Counted from the stretch's first letter, positions 43,989 through 52,644 are shown. The stretch: 64,000 nucleotides of DNA from SHVO01 sp041905795 (GCA_041905795.1 JAYRKL010000013.1:1-64000), one strand, 5' to 3'. Made by a program: numbers and translations. The notes: a model not told the origin generated them from the sequence alone.

Positions 43989-44996
43989 ATGGCTGAACGG
44001 CCGGATTTTGGGGGCAGCGGTAGCGAGAAGGCCCCCATCATCATCAAGCGCGTGAAGAAGGGCGAGCACGGCCACCATGGCGGCGCGTGGAAGGTGGCCT
44101 ACGCCGACTTCGTGACCGCGATGATGGCCTTCTTCCTGCTGCTGTGGCTGTTGAACGCCGTCACCGAGCAGCAGCTCAACGGCGTCGCCGACTACTTCAC
44201 CCCCATCGCCGCCTCCACCCGCGAAAGCGGCGCCGGCGGCATGCTCGGCGGCCAGACCATCGGCGAAGGCGCCTCCGAATCCCGCACCGGCTCCACCGCG
44301 GCCGTGGTGCTGCCGCCGCCGTCGATCGGCTCCGGCGGCTCGGACATGACCGATCCCTCGCAGTCGCCGCAGGCCACCGAGGAAGCCGTGAAGGCCGCCC
44401 AGGAAGCCAAGGACCAGAAGGACTTCCAGCAGGTCACCCAGGAACTCAAGGACACCATCAGCGGCGTCCCCGACCTGGCGCCGCTCGCCTCCAGCCTGAT
44501 GGTCGACCAGACCCCGGAAGGCGTGCGCATCCAGATCATGGACCAGGACAAGGTCGACATGTTCCAGCCGGGCAGCGCCAACCTGATGCCGCGCTCGCGC
44601 GAACTGCTCGCCCAGGTGGCCAAGGTCATCCGCAAGATGCCCAACAAGATCAAGATCACCGGCCACACCGATCCTTCCACCGCCGTCGACCCCCAGGGCT
44701 ACACCAACTGGGAGCTGTCCTCGGACCGCGCCCTCGCCACGCGCCGCGCCCTCCTGGAAGGCGGCCTCGACGACCGCCAGGTCAGCGACATCTCCGGCGT
44801 GTCCGACCGCCAGCCGGTGGACCCGAAGCTGCCGCGCAGCCCGCGCAACCGCCGCGTCTCCATCGTGCTGCTGCGCGGCGAGAACCTGAAGGGCAACGAA
44901 TTCGACCGGCTGCCCAACTTCCTGGAGAAGTCCGCCCTGCCCCAGCCGCTCAACTCGGCCGTGGGCGAGAGCTTGCAGCCGGCGGCGAAGCCGTAA
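43989..44996 (+). CDS. motB: flagellar motor stator protein MotB
   Basis: A 335-residue stator subunit. The single membrane helix carries the proton-binding Asp40 in AYADFVTAMMAFFLLLWLL. A long Gln/Glu-rich linker (about 65-170) leads to an OmpA-like peptidoglycan-binding domain (VDMFQPGSANLMPRSRELL, KIKITGHTDPS, NWELSSDRALATRRALLEGG, DPKLPRSPRNRRVSIVLLR). MotA is not adjacent, unlike the usual pairing. A 147-bp region upstream likely holds its own promoter. Confidence 0.95.
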   Translation: MAERPDFGGSGSEKAPIIIKRVKKGEHGHHGGAWKVAYADFVTAMMAFFLLLWLLNAVTEQQLNGVADYFTPIAASTRESGAGGMLGGQTIGEGASESRTGSTAAVVLPPPSIGSGGSDMTDPSQSPQATEEAVKAAQEAKDQKDFQQVTQELKDTISGVPDLAPLASSLMVDQTPEGVRIQIMDQDKVDMFQPGSANLMPRSRELLAQVAKVIRKMPNKIKITGHTDPSTAVDPQGYTNWELSSDRALATRRALLEGGLDDRQVSDISGVSDRQPVDPKLPRSPRNRRVSIVLLRGENLKGNEFDRLPNFLEKSALPQPLNSAVGESLQPAAKP

Positions 44997-45174
44997 GGCG
45001 CGCGGCCAGTTTCAGGCGGTCAAGCGATTACACGATAAAACCGCGCCCCGGAGAAAACCGGCGGGAAAACCTTCCGGCGCGCCCTTGCAAGCGTCCCCTC
45101 CGGACGCCATGCTATGATCAGTTGTCGATGCGCGGCCGGCGCCCTAGGACGGGTGCCCCGCAGAGACCGGTTGG

Positions 45175-45897
45175 ATGGACCAGACACCCCTCAAGCGTCC
45201 GCAATTCTTCTTCACCACGGCACCGCTGCCGTGCCCGTACCTGCCTGACCGGCTGGAACGCAAACTGGTGACCGAACTGTCCGGCCCCGGCGCCGAGGGC
45301 CTGCATGAGGCGCTGGCGCGCTCCGGTTTTCGCCGCAGCCACTCCATCGCCTACGCCCCCGCCTGCCCCGGCTGCAAGGCCTGCGTGCCGGTGCGCGTGG
45401 TGGTGTCCGAATTCTCCCGCCAGCGCACCCTCGCCCGCACCTGGAAACAGAACCAGGATCTGGTGGCGATCAAGGTGCCGGCCCGCGCCACCACCGAGCA
45501 GTACGAGCTGTTCGCGCGCTACCAGCAATCGCGCCACGCCGGCAGCGACATGGCGCTGATGGGCTTCTACGAGTACAGCGCCATGGTCGAGGACAGCCCG
45601 ATCGACACCTTCATGGTCGAGTTCCGCGACCGTGCCGGATCGTTGGCGGCGGTCTGTCTCACCGACCGCACCAGCGACGGCCTGTCGGCGGTCTACAGCT
45701 TCTTCGAGACGGAATCGCCGCGCACCGGCCTCGGCAACTTCGTGGTGCTGTGGCTGATCGACCAATGCCAGCGCCAGAAACTGCCCTACGTCTACCTCGG
45801 CTACTGGATCGCCGACAGCGCCAAGATGGCCTACAAAGAGCGCTTCCAGCCGCTTGAGTGTCTCGGTCCGGAAGGTTGGACGCGGCTGTCTGTCTGA
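45175..45897 (+). CDS. bpt: aspartate/glutamate leucyltransferase (N-end rule, Bpt)
   Basis: A 240-residue aminoacyl-tRNA-protein transferase that adds Leu to N-terminal Asp or Glu, marking proteins for ClpAP. The N-terminal domain has PCPYLPDRLERKL, GFRRSHSIAYAPACPGCKAC and VPVRVVVSEF. The GNAT-like C-terminal domain has GMDxxSPIDTFMVEF-like EDSPIDTFMVEFRD, GLSAVYSFFE, and YVYLGYWIADSAKMAYKERFQPLE. It is monocistronic and followed by the nested palindrome at 45946. Confidence 0.93.
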   Translation: MDQTPLKRPQFFFTTAPLPCPYLPDRLERKLVTELSGPGAEGLHEALARSGFRRSHSIAYAPACPGCKACVPVRVVVSEFSRQRTLARTWKQNQDLVAIKVPARATTEQYELFARYQQSRHAGSDMALMGFYEYSAMVEDSPIDTFMVEFRDRAGSLAAVCLTDRTSDGLSAVYSFFETESPRTGLGNFVVLWLIDQCQRQKLPYVYLGYWIADSAKMAYKERFQPLECLGPEGWTRLSV

Positions 45898-45945
45898 GTC
45901 TTGGCGATAAGAGCCAAGCGCTATTCCCAAATAAATCCGTGTCGT

Positions 45946-46073
45946 CCTCGGACTTGATCCGAGGACCCAGGGCCGTAACGAAGGCGGGCTGAACCAATCT
46001 CGCATGTTACATGCATCGAGATTGGTTCAGCCCGCCCTCTTTCCTGCTCTGGACCCTCGGATCAAGTCCGAGG
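45946..46073. repeat. nested palindromic element (128 bp)
   Basis: The outer copies are CCTCGGA-CTTGA-TCCGAGG (45946-45964) and its inverse with TCAAG core (46055-46073). Inside is a perfect 20-bp inverted repeat (45983-46002 and 46017-46036; begins GGCGGGCTGAACC) around a 14-nt loop that itself contains GCATG-TTA-CATGC. It fills most of the region between bpt and the convergent creatininase-like gene and could serve both as terminator. Confidence 0.8.
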
Positions 46074-46103
46074 GTGACAACGGCGGTGTGGCGGCGCCGC
46101 GCG

Positions 46104-46919
46104 CTACTTACACGCCCCCGCGCCGGCCAGGGCCGTGCGCAGTTCCGCCGCCGCCGCTTTCACCCGCATCTCGCCGAAATGCTTGCCCAGCGCCGCGGTC
46201 GAACCGCGCGGATCGCCGGAGAAGCCTTCCGCGTTCAGAGGTCCATTGCCTTCCTGCTCCAGGTTGCCGGGCTTGAACAGGTCGGGGCGCACGGCGTCGG
46301 GCTTGGCCGCCATGGTCTCGGACACGTCCCACAGGCCGCCGTGGCCGCCCGCGACTTTTCCCGACGCGCGGATCTCGGCTTCCACCGCGAGGCGCGCCTT
46401 CTGGTAGCCGTCGGAGATGAAGAACACCCGCGCTCCCTTGCCCGAGAACTCCTTGTCGAGTTTGTCGGCGACGTCCTTGAGCGCGGTTTGCGCGTCGCCG
46501 CCGTGGTCGTTGAGCAGCGCCACGCGCTTGAAGCCGCCCGCCAGCATGCTGCGCGCGACCTCCTCGTTGACCCGCGCGAAGGCGTCCTTGGGCAGCGAGA
46601 TCGAGCCCGGCAGCGCGGTCGAGAGGCCGTTCACCGGCGCGAACGGCAGCACCGGCGCCACCACCGCGTCACCCATCTCCCTGGCCAGCGCTTCGCCATA
46701 AACCTTGGCGCGGAAGATATGCTTGCCCAGCGCGACATGAGGGCCGGTCTGTTCGGTGGAGGCGCTGAAGATCAAGGCCACCGGGCAGCCCTTGGCGAGC
46801 TTGTCCTTGAGTTCATTGGTGGTGAGGTCTTCCAGGAAGACGCTGCTGGACGGTGCCGCCTGGGCGGCACCCATGAGGACCAGGCTCGCCAGCGACGCTA
46901 CGATCAGAGTCTTCCTCAT
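46104..46919 (-). CDS. exported creatininase-family protein with altered metal site
   Basis: A 271-residue protein with a signal peptide (LIVASLASLVLMGAAQAA). The creatininase fold is seen in STEQTGPHVALGKH, RVALLNDHGGDAQTAL and GGHGGLWDVSET. The family metal motif is normally ExHGPHLPLGTD; here Glu56 is kept, the next His is Thr58 and the Asp is His67. NGHGGN reads NDHGGD. Activity is therefore uncertain. The ATG at 46919 has GGGGG about 6 bases upstream and is preferred over TTG 46931. It follows the DUF502 gene by 13 bases. Confidence 0.82.
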   Translation of the reverse strand: MRKTLIVASLASLVLMGAAQAAPSSSVFLEDLTTNELKDKLAKGCPVALIFSASTEQTGPHVALGKHIFRAKVYGEALAREMGDAVVAPVLPFAPVNGLSTALPGSISLPKDAFARVNEEVARSMLAGGFKRVALLNDHGGDAQTALKDVADKLDKEFSGKGARVFFISDGYQKARLAVEAEIRASGKVAGGHGGLWDVSETMAAKPDAVRPDLFKPGNLEQEGNGPLNAEGFSGDPRGSTAALGKHFGEMRVKAAAAELRTALAGAGACK

Positions 46920-46932
46920 GCTAACCCCCAAG

Positions 46933-47610
46933 TTAGAGCTTCGATTGCGGTACGGGTACGACGATGCCGCCCGAGATGATCATCTTCAGGCAGTCCTCGA
47001 CCGTCATTTCCAGTTTCGTCATCTGGCTGCGCGGCACGAACACCAGGTAGCCGGAGGTGGGATTCGGCGTGGTCGGGACGAAGACGTTGAACAACTCGGC
47101 GCCGATCTTCTGCGACACCTCGCCGTAGGCCGGCCCCACCACCAGGCCCAGGGTCCACATCTCCCGCCTCGGAAACTCCACCAGCACCACTTCGCTGAAG
47201 GACTGGGCACGGTTGGAGAGCACGGTCTCGAAGATCTGCTTCAGCGCCGAATAGATGTTGCGGATCACCGGCATGCGCGAGACCACGCCCTCGCCCAGGC
47301 GCAGCATCATGCGGCCCAGGAAATTGGCGGTGAGGAAGCCGATCAGGGTCAGCGCCAGCACCAGGATCACCAGCCCCAGGCCCGGGATCGCCACATGCAG
47401 GTAGGTCGAGGGGTTGTAGCGTTCCGGCAGCACCGCCGTGACCCGGCTGTCGACGTAATCGACCATCGACCAGGCGAAATACAGGGTGATGGCGATCGGC
47501 GCCGTCACCAGAATTCCGGCCAGGAAATAGTTCCTGAGGCGGGCGCCCACCGAAAGCCGCAGCGGCAGCACGTCGGGCTGGGAGGGGATTTCAGGCGGGG
47601 GCAAGGTCAT
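46933..47610 (-). CDS. DUF502 family membrane protein
   Basis: A 225-residue protein with two membrane helices, about 27-50 (YFLAGILVTAPIAITLYFAW) and 75-96 (LGLVILVLALTLIGFLTANF). The family hallmarks follow: RMPVIRNIYSALKQIFETVL, FSEVVLVEFPRREMWTLGLV, and FVPTTPNPTSGYLVFVPRSQM. The function is unknown; plant relatives (COV) affect membrane trafficking. It is divergent from the Nudix operon and upstream of the creatininase-like gene. Confidence 0.9.
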   Translation of the reverse strand: MTLPPPEIPSQPDVLPLRLSVGARLRNYFLAGILVTAPIAITLYFAWSMVDYVDSRVTAVLPERYNPSTYLHVAIPGLGLVILVLALTLIGFLTANFLGRMMLRLGEGVVSRMPVIRNIYSALKQIFETVLSNRAQSFSEVVLVEFPRREMWTLGLVVGPAYGEVSQKIGAELFNVFVPTTPNPTSGYLVFVPRSQMTKLEMTVEDCLKMIISGGIVVPVPQSKL

Positions 47611-47657
47611 GCCATCATCATGACCGCTCGGCGCTTTCGCCGCTACCCGGTTGTGAG

Positions 47658-48098
47658 ATGCAATCCTCCATGTCCGCTCCCGCTGCTCAACCTGCCGTCG
47701 GCGTCGGCGCCGTGGTGATCAAGGGTGACGAGGTGCTCCTGATCCGCCGCGGCCGCCCGCCCAAACAGGGCGAATGGAGCATCCCCGGCGGACGCCAGGA
47801 AGCGGGTGAAACCGTGCGCGACTGCGCACTGCGCGAGGTGCGCGAGGAAACCGGCGTCACCGCCGGCAACCCGCAGCTGGTGGATGTGGTCGACCTTATC
47901 GGCGCCGCCGGGCACTGGACCCTGGTGGATTTCGCCGCCGATTGGATCGCGGGCGAGCCCGTGCCCGGCGACGACGCCGCCGACGCCCGCTGGGTCAAGG
48001 CCGCCGACATCGACACCCTGGGCTTGTGGAGCGAGACGGTTCGCATCATCCGGGCCGCCATCGCCTTGAAGACGCCCTCTCCGGGAAAAGGCCCATGA
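47658..48098 (+). CDS. Nudix hydrolase
   Basis: A 146-residue Nudix protein with a full Nudix box, GGRQEAGETVRDCALREV followed by REETGV (Gly-x5-Glu-x7-Arg-Glu-x2-Glu-Glu). The N-terminal strands are VGVGAVVIKGDEVLLIRRGR. The short size and RRGRPPKQGEWSIPGG resemble ADP-ribose or (d)NTP-type hydrolases, but the substrate is unassigned. Met5 at 47670 is an alternative start. It overlaps the [2Fe-2S] gene by 4 bases. Confidence 0.92.
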   Translation: MQSSMSAPAAQPAVGVGAVVIKGDEVLLIRRGRPPKQGEWSIPGGRQEAGETVRDCALREVREETGVTAGNPQLVDVVDLIGAAGHWTLVDFAADWIAGEPVPGDDAADARWVKAADIDTLGLWSETVRIIRAAIALKTPSPGKGP

Positions 48099-48430
48099 TC
48101 GATACCCCGTGGATCCCCACGCAGAAGCCGCTGTTCGCGGTGCGCATCTGCATCAACAAGCGGCTCAACACCGACCGCCTGCCGTCCTGCGCCGGCCGGG
48201 GCAGCCGGGGCCTCGCCGACCTTCTGGAGCGCCAGATCCTCGCCCAGGGCATCCCGGCGGAAATCATCCGCGGTCCCTGCATGAACAACTGCCAGATCGG
48301 CCCCAACCTGAAGATCCAGGGCGCGGATTTCTTCAGCCTGCAGGGCGATCTCTCGGACGCGACTATCGACAAGATCATGGATGCGATCCGCGCCGAGGCC
48401 GAACGCCGCAAGGCGCTGGCGGCGACGTGA
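48095..48430 (+). CDS. thioredoxin-like [2Fe-2S] ferredoxin-domain protein
   Basis: A 111-residue protein. Cysteines in RLPSCAGRGS and in GPCMNNCQIGPN are spaced as in thioredoxin-fold [2Fe-2S] ferredoxins, with only three of the usual four ligands obvious. The N-terminal VRICINKRLNTD resembles the first strand of that fold. It probably carries electrons for an unknown partner. It overlaps the Nudix gene upstream and a 47-residue membrane protein downstream, by 4 bases each. Confidence 0.8.
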   Translation: MIDTPWIPTQKPLFAVRICINKRLNTDRLPSCAGRGSRGLADLLERQILAQGIPAEIIRGPCMNNCQIGPNLKIQGADFFSLQGDLSDATIDKIMDAIRAEAERRKALAAT

Positions 48431-48570
48431 CCGTCCTGCTGGCGGCGGCGGCCGTGGGCATAACGCTGATCGTCGGCGCGGCGCTGGTGTTTCCCTGCCC
48501 GGCCTGCCGCAAACGCCGGGAACGCCTGCGCGCGGCTTATGCCGCCTGGAAAGCGCGCCAAAAGATTTAG
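48427..48570 (+). CDS. small membrane protein with CPAC motif (47 aa)
   Basis: Starts at a GTG that overlaps the TGA of the [2Fe-2S] gene. The first 22 residues are one membrane helix (TVLLAAAAVGITLIVGAALV), followed by a CPAC pair and a basic amphipathic helix (KRRERLRAAYAAWKARQK). The CxxC at the membrane surface could bind metal or be redox active. No family is recognised. The overlap and protein-like composition support it as real. Confidence 0.6.
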   Translation: MTVLLAAAAVGITLIVGAALVFPCPACRKRRERLRAAYAAWKARQKI

Positions 48571-48594
48571 CTGAACAGTCTTGGCTGAACAGGC

Positions 48595-48786
48595 TCAGTT
48601 CAGCATCTGCAGCACCGGCTGCGCGAAACGCAAGGCGGCATCGTGCAACACCTGCCACTGGGCGTAAGGCCAGATGAAGGCGTTGACCATGGCCTTGCCC
48701 ATATCGACCCGGGCATACAGGTCGCGGACAAAGAACAGCACCCCGACGATGCAATAGAACGCCTGGATCAGCGCGAATTTTCCCAT
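48595..48786 (-). CDS. small membrane protein (63 aa)
   Basis: A 63-residue protein with one N-terminal membrane helix (FALIQAFYCIVGVLFFV) and an aromatic-rich second half (AFIWPYAQWQVLHDAALRF). A GGGG-type ribosome site precedes the ATG. No family is recognised. It lies 94 bases downstream of the DUF4340 gene on the same strand and may belong to that export operon. Confidence 0.6.
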   Translation of the reverse strand: MGKFALIQAFYCIVGVLFFVRDLYARVDMGKAMVNAFIWPYAQWQVLHDAALRFAQPVLQMLN

Positions 48787-48880
48787 GGCCCCACCCCTGA
48801 GGATTTCCTCGGCAGGGATGGTAGCCGGGCCGGCGGAAAACGCCAGGGGCTACCCAGATGAGTTCCCCCGGGATGCGGTT

Positions 48881-49996
48881 TTAAGGCCGCGGCGCCCCGA
48901 AGCCCGGCGGCAGGCCGCCTTGAAGGCCGCTTGGCATCCCCGGGGGCATCCCCTGCGGCGACTGCGCCCCCTTTGGGTCGGGTTTCTTGGTGATGTCGCT
49001 CATGGACTTGGTCAGCGGCACGACGGCGAACTGGGGCACCTGATAGGCCCAAATCTCGGTCCGGGCGGCCAGGTCGGCGATCTGCTTGGCGTCTTCGTCT
49101 TTTCCAGCCGGCGCGGTTGTTTTCAGGCGCAGCCAGTATTTGCCGTTGTCCTCGAACATATCCAGCGTCACTTGGAAGCCGTCCACGCCCTCGAACACGG
49201 CGGTCGTGGTCCGGTCTTTGGGGAAAGTGACCTTGGCGCCTTCGGCGACGTCGTCCAGCTTCAGGGTGTCGAGCAGCTTGGCGTAATCCTCGGCGGTGGA
49301 GGCCGTCACCATCTCCAGGCCCTTGGGCATGTTCTCCAGGATGAACCCGGAAGCGCCCTTCACGGCGATGATCTTCTCGCCGTTGGCATGGGTCACGGTC
49401 ACGCGCTTGATGGCGCTGTCCTTGATGTCGGCGATCTCGGGGCGCAGCCAGTCGTGGGCGGCGCTGCCGACGGTGAGTTCGCCCAGCGCCAGCCAGGTCT
49501 GCGGATCGCCGGGGAAGCGCACATAAGTGCCGCCTTCCTGGCCGCCCAAGGTGAACTTGCGCTTGCCGACGATCAGGTCGGCGATCGGTTTGCCGGCGGC
49601 GTCGTTCAAGGTGAGCTGGGTGGCCTGCCCACCCTTGACGTTGGGATCGCCGAGGTCGAGCCGGTCATAACGGTCCGGCATCCTGGTCTTGCTCTCGAGT
49701 TTGGTGAGGCGCGCGAGCCGCACCGCCACCGCCTGCACCTTCTCCGGGTCCACCAGGTAGCCGTTACGCTCGCGCATGCGAAACGCCTTGCCGTCCCAAT
49801 CGATGGTCATGGTCTCGCCGCCATGCTTGATGACCACCGACTTGAGCTTGTCGATGTCGTTCACCAGCCGCGGGAACAGCACCTGGCCGGCCTGGTCGGT
49901 GGCCTCGACCCGCGGCTGGCCGCGGGTGGCGACAATGCCGAGGATCACGGCCAGCAGCGCGGCCGCGCCGAGGATGCCGAGGGTTTTTTTGTTCAT
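48881..49996 (-). CDS. DUF4340 domain protein of a Gld-type ABC system
   Basis: A 371-residue protein anchored by an N-terminal helix (KKTLGILGAAALLAVILGIVA), with its bulk in the periplasm. DUF4340 parts are LFPRLVNDIDKLKSVVIKHGGETMTI, GYLVDPEKVQAVAVRLARL and LIVGKRKFTLGGQEGGTYVRF. The C-terminus is Pro/Gly/Met-rich. It is the last gene of ATPase-permease-GldG-DUF4340 and lies 9 bases after gldG, so it is probably an accessory of that transporter. Confidence 0.88.
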   Translation of the reverse strand: MNKKTLGILGAAALLAVILGIVATRGQPRVEATDQAGQVLFPRLVNDIDKLKSVVIKHGGETMTIDWDGKAFRMRERNGYLVDPEKVQAVAVRLARLTKLESKTRMPDRYDRLDLGDPNVKGGQATQLTLNDAAGKPIADLIVGKRKFTLGGQEGGTYVRFPGDPQTWLALGELTVGSAAHDWLRPEIADIKDSAIKRVTVTHANGEKIIAVKGASGFILENMPKGLEMVTASTAEDYAKLLDTLKLDDVAEGAKVTFPKDRTTTAVFEGVDGFQVTLDMFEDNGKYWLRLKTTAPAGKDEDAKQIADLAARTEIWAYQVPQFAVVPLTKSMSDITKKPDPKGAQSPQGMPPGMPSGLQGGLPPGFGAPRP

Positions 49997-50005
49997 GCCG
50001 GCCTC

Positions 50006-51901
50006 CTACGCCTGCGCCGTGGTGTTGATCGCCGCCGCTGCCGCCCGGCGGCGCCGGCCGCGCACCGCGCCGACAATGATCAGGATCAGGCCGAACAGCA
50101 GCGGCACCGCGGCGATATTGACGAACTTCACCAGGTTCTCGAGGGCGTCGATGTTGCTGCGCAAGGCCGCCTGCACGTCGCGCAGTTCGCGGCGGGTGGC
50201 CAGGAGGTCGCCGCGGTAGTTCTCGATGGTGGCCTTGTCAGAATCCGACAGCACCACGGCGCCGGTGGCGTCCTTCTGGCCCTGCATGGCGTCGACTTTC
50301 TTCTGCAGTTCCTCCAGCCGCGAGGTCAGGGCCTGCTCCTTCTGGCGGTACTGCTGCTCGGCGTCGCGGCGGATCTCGTCCACCAGCAGGAACGGACGGC
50401 TCTGCACGCCGCGCCCGCGCAAGGACGACAGCGCCGGCGACCCGGTCAGGTTCTCCAAGGCATTGCTGACGAAGTTGCCGTTGTCGGCGGTGGGCGTGAC
50501 CACCTGCTGGCCGAAGAAGTTCTGGCCCTCGGTCCAGAAACGGTCGGTGAGGATGTCGGTGTCGGCCACCACCACCACCTGGATCGGCTGCTTGGCGTCC
50601 TTGGTGAAGGGCTGATCCTTCACCAGCGGCGCGTCGAAAGCGCTCTTGGCGGCGCCGGCGATGCGCAAGGCGATGACTTCGGCGCGGTCCTGGGATTTGA
50701 AATCCCGGAACAGCGAAACCACGTCCGGCATGCCCATGACCTTGTCCTGGTCGATGCGCATGGACTTGGGGCCGGTGGAGATCAGCGGCGTGACGGTCGT
50801 GGTCGCGCCCTGCACCTTCTCCAGCGCGCCGGGCGTGCCGAGGTTGATCTGGCGCAGGTCGCCGGTGATGGCGTCGTTGCGGTCCAGGTTCTGGGCGCGG
50901 AGCTGCATCCAGGCCACATAGTCGGCGACCACCGGGCGCGGTCCCTGGCCCATGTTGACGCGCATGGCGGCGTCCATGTCGCCCAGCACCTTGTTCTGCA
51001 CCAGCTGCACGCCCCAGGCCTTCATCAGCTTGGCGATGCCGGTGAAGTCGGGTGGACCTTGCGGGCCGGTCAAGCCGCCGGCCTCGGCGTTGGGGTCGAC
51101 GAAGGCCAGCACCTTGCCGCCGTTCATGACAAATTGATCGATGGCGTAGGTGGTCTCATCGGAGAGATTCGACGGCTGCACCAGGATGAGCAGGCCGATC
51201 TCCTTGGGGATCGCCTTGGCGTCGATCTCCAGCTGGGTGATGTCGAAGAAATCCTTGAGCTGGCTCATGATCGCCCAGGGCGGCGTGCCCTGCCCGCCGC
51301 CCATGAACGGATTGCCGCCGCCCGGCATGCCCATGACCGGGAGCGTCGAGATCAGCCCGACCTTGGGCTGGTTGGGCTGCGACAGGCTGTAGATGAGTTT
51401 GGTCAGGTCGTATTCCAGGAACTGTTCCCGGTCCAGATTGAAGAACGGGATCACCTGCTGGTCGTCGGTGGAGTTGGTGGCGGCCAGGCCGAAGTAGCCG
51501 ACCTCGCCGCCGGCGCCGAGCGGCACGCCCTGCAGGCCGAACCCCACCGCGCGGTCCTCGACGTCGGAGAACGGCTGCGGGTTGTAGTATTCGACCTTGA
51601 GCTTGCCGTTCGCGAGCTTGGCGTATTGCTGCAAGAGGTCGCGGACGCGCCGGTAGAACATGGCGTGGCGCGTGCTGGCCTCGGCGATGGTGCTGGAGAA
51701 ATACACCCGCACGACGATGGGCTCGGCGATATGCTCGAACACCGGCTTGATCTGGTCGGAGGTCGAATAGGCCTTGCCCTCGGTGAGGTCGAGGCGCGCG
51801 GTGTTGAGCCAGACGCCGGACACTACATTAACGGCGATGAACAGGATCGCCGCCAGCACCAGGCCGAGGACGGCGACGGTCTTCGTGTTGAGATTGCCCA
51901 T
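50006..51901 (-). CDS. GldG family ABC transporter auxiliary protein
   Basis: A 631-residue protein with an N-terminal membrane helix (VAVLGLVLAAILFIAVNVVSG), a large periplasmic domain of the GldG/ABC_transp_aux family (DQIKPVFEHIAEPIVVRVYFS, KLKVEYYNPQPFSDVEDRAVGFG, VGLISTLPVMG), a coiled coil (about 525-590) and a C-terminal helix (VNIAAVPLLFGLILIIVGAV). ATG 51901 is used; GTG 51913, overlapping the permease stop as GTGA, is a real alternative. In Bacteroidetes GldG joins GldA and GldF in gliding; outside that phylum the cargo is unknown. Confidence 0.88.
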   Translation of the reverse strand: MGNLNTKTVAVLGLVLAAILFIAVNVVSGVWLNTARLDLTEGKAYSTSDQIKPVFEHIAEPIVVRVYFSSTIAEASTRHAMFYRRVRDLLQQYAKLANGKLKVEYYNPQPFSDVEDRAVGFGLQGVPLGAGGEVGYFGLAATNSTDDQQVIPFFNLDREQFLEYDLTKLIYSLSQPNQPKVGLISTLPVMGMPGGGNPFMGGGQGTPPWAIMSQLKDFFDITQLEIDAKAIPKEIGLLILVQPSNLSDETTYAIDQFVMNGGKVLAFVDPNAEAGGLTGPQGPPDFTGIAKLMKAWGVQLVQNKVLGDMDAAMRVNMGQGPRPVVADYVAWMQLRAQNLDRNDAITGDLRQINLGTPGALEKVQGATTTVTPLISTGPKSMRIDQDKVMGMPDVVSLFRDFKSQDRAEVIALRIAGAAKSAFDAPLVKDQPFTKDAKQPIQVVVVADTDILTDRFWTEGQNFFGQQVVTPTADNGNFVSNALENLTGSPALSSLRGRGVQSRPFLLVDEIRRDAEQQYRQKEQALTSRLEELQKKVDAMQGQKDATGAVVLSDSDKATIENYRGDLLATRRELRDVQAALRSNIDALENLVKFVNIAAVPLLFGLILIIVGAVRGRRRRAAAAAINTTAQA

Positions 51902-51909
51902 GGTCCGCC

Positions 51910-52644
51910 TCACGCCGCCTTACGGGAGTCGACCGCGATCACGGCCGCGAACAGCCAGAACGCCATGGTCGAGATGAAGAACACCAGGTCGCGCAGGTCG
52001 ATCACCCCGCGGGTGAGCGAGTCGAAGCGCGAGAGGAAGCTGAACGAGGTCAGGGTCTCCACCAGGCTTTCCGGCGCCACCCCGCGCAGGAAATTGCCGA
52101 CGGTGTCGAGGCCGCTCATGGTGAAGATGAAACACACCAGGGCGCCGGCGATGAAGGCGATGATCTGGTTGCGGGTGAGCGCCGACATGCAGATGCCGAC
52201 CGACAGGAAGGCGCCGGCCACCAGGAAGCTGCCGAAATAGCCGACCGCGGCGGCGGCGTTGTCGGGCTGGCCCAGGATGTTGACCGTGAGCCACATCGGC
52301 GTGGTCAAAGCCAAAGCGATGCCGCAGAACAGCCAGGCCGCCAGGAATTTGCCCACCACCGCCTCGCCGGTGGTGACCGGCAGGGTCAGCAGTTGTTCGA
52401 TGGTGCCGGACTTGCGCTCTTCGGCCCACAAACGCATGGCCACCGCCGGCACCAGCAGCAGGTAGAGCCAGGGATGATAGGTGAAGAAACCCTCGAGGCT
52501 GGCCTGGTTGCGGTCGAAGAAGCGGCCGATATAGAAGCTGAAGCCGCCGGTGAGGCCGACGAAGATGGCGATGAACACGAACGCCACGGGGGTCGCGAAA
52601 TAGGCCGCGAGTTCACGCTTGGCGATGATCCAGATGTTGCGCAT
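51910..52644 (-). CDS. ABC-2 type permease (GldF-like)
   Basis: A 244-residue membrane subunit with six predicted helices. It begins MRNIWIIAKRELAAYFATPVAF, has AVAMRLWAEERKSGTIEQLLTLPV (the ABC-2 signature loop) and LSVGICMSALTRNQIIAFIAG. It lies between the ATPase and GldG genes and matches the permease half of the Gld-type transporters. Confidence 0.92.
   Translation of the reverse strand: MRNIWIIAKRELAAYFATPVAFVFIAIFVGLTGGFSFYIGRFFDRNQASLEGFFTYHPWLYLLLVPAVAMRLWAEERKSGTIEQLLTLPVTTGEAVVGKFLAAWLFCGIALALTTPMWLTVNILGQPDNAAAAVGYFGSFLVAGAFLSVGICMSALTRNQIIAFIAGALVCFIFTMSGLDTVGNFLRGVAPESLVETLTSFSFLSRFDSLTRGVIDLRDLVFFISTMAFWLFAAVIAVDSRKAA

Noticed and set aside
48785..52240. 1151-codon plus-strand open frame across the Gld operon
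   Set aside because: It is the shadow of two well-supported minus-strand genes; the composition is Leu/Gly/His-rich and resembles no protein.
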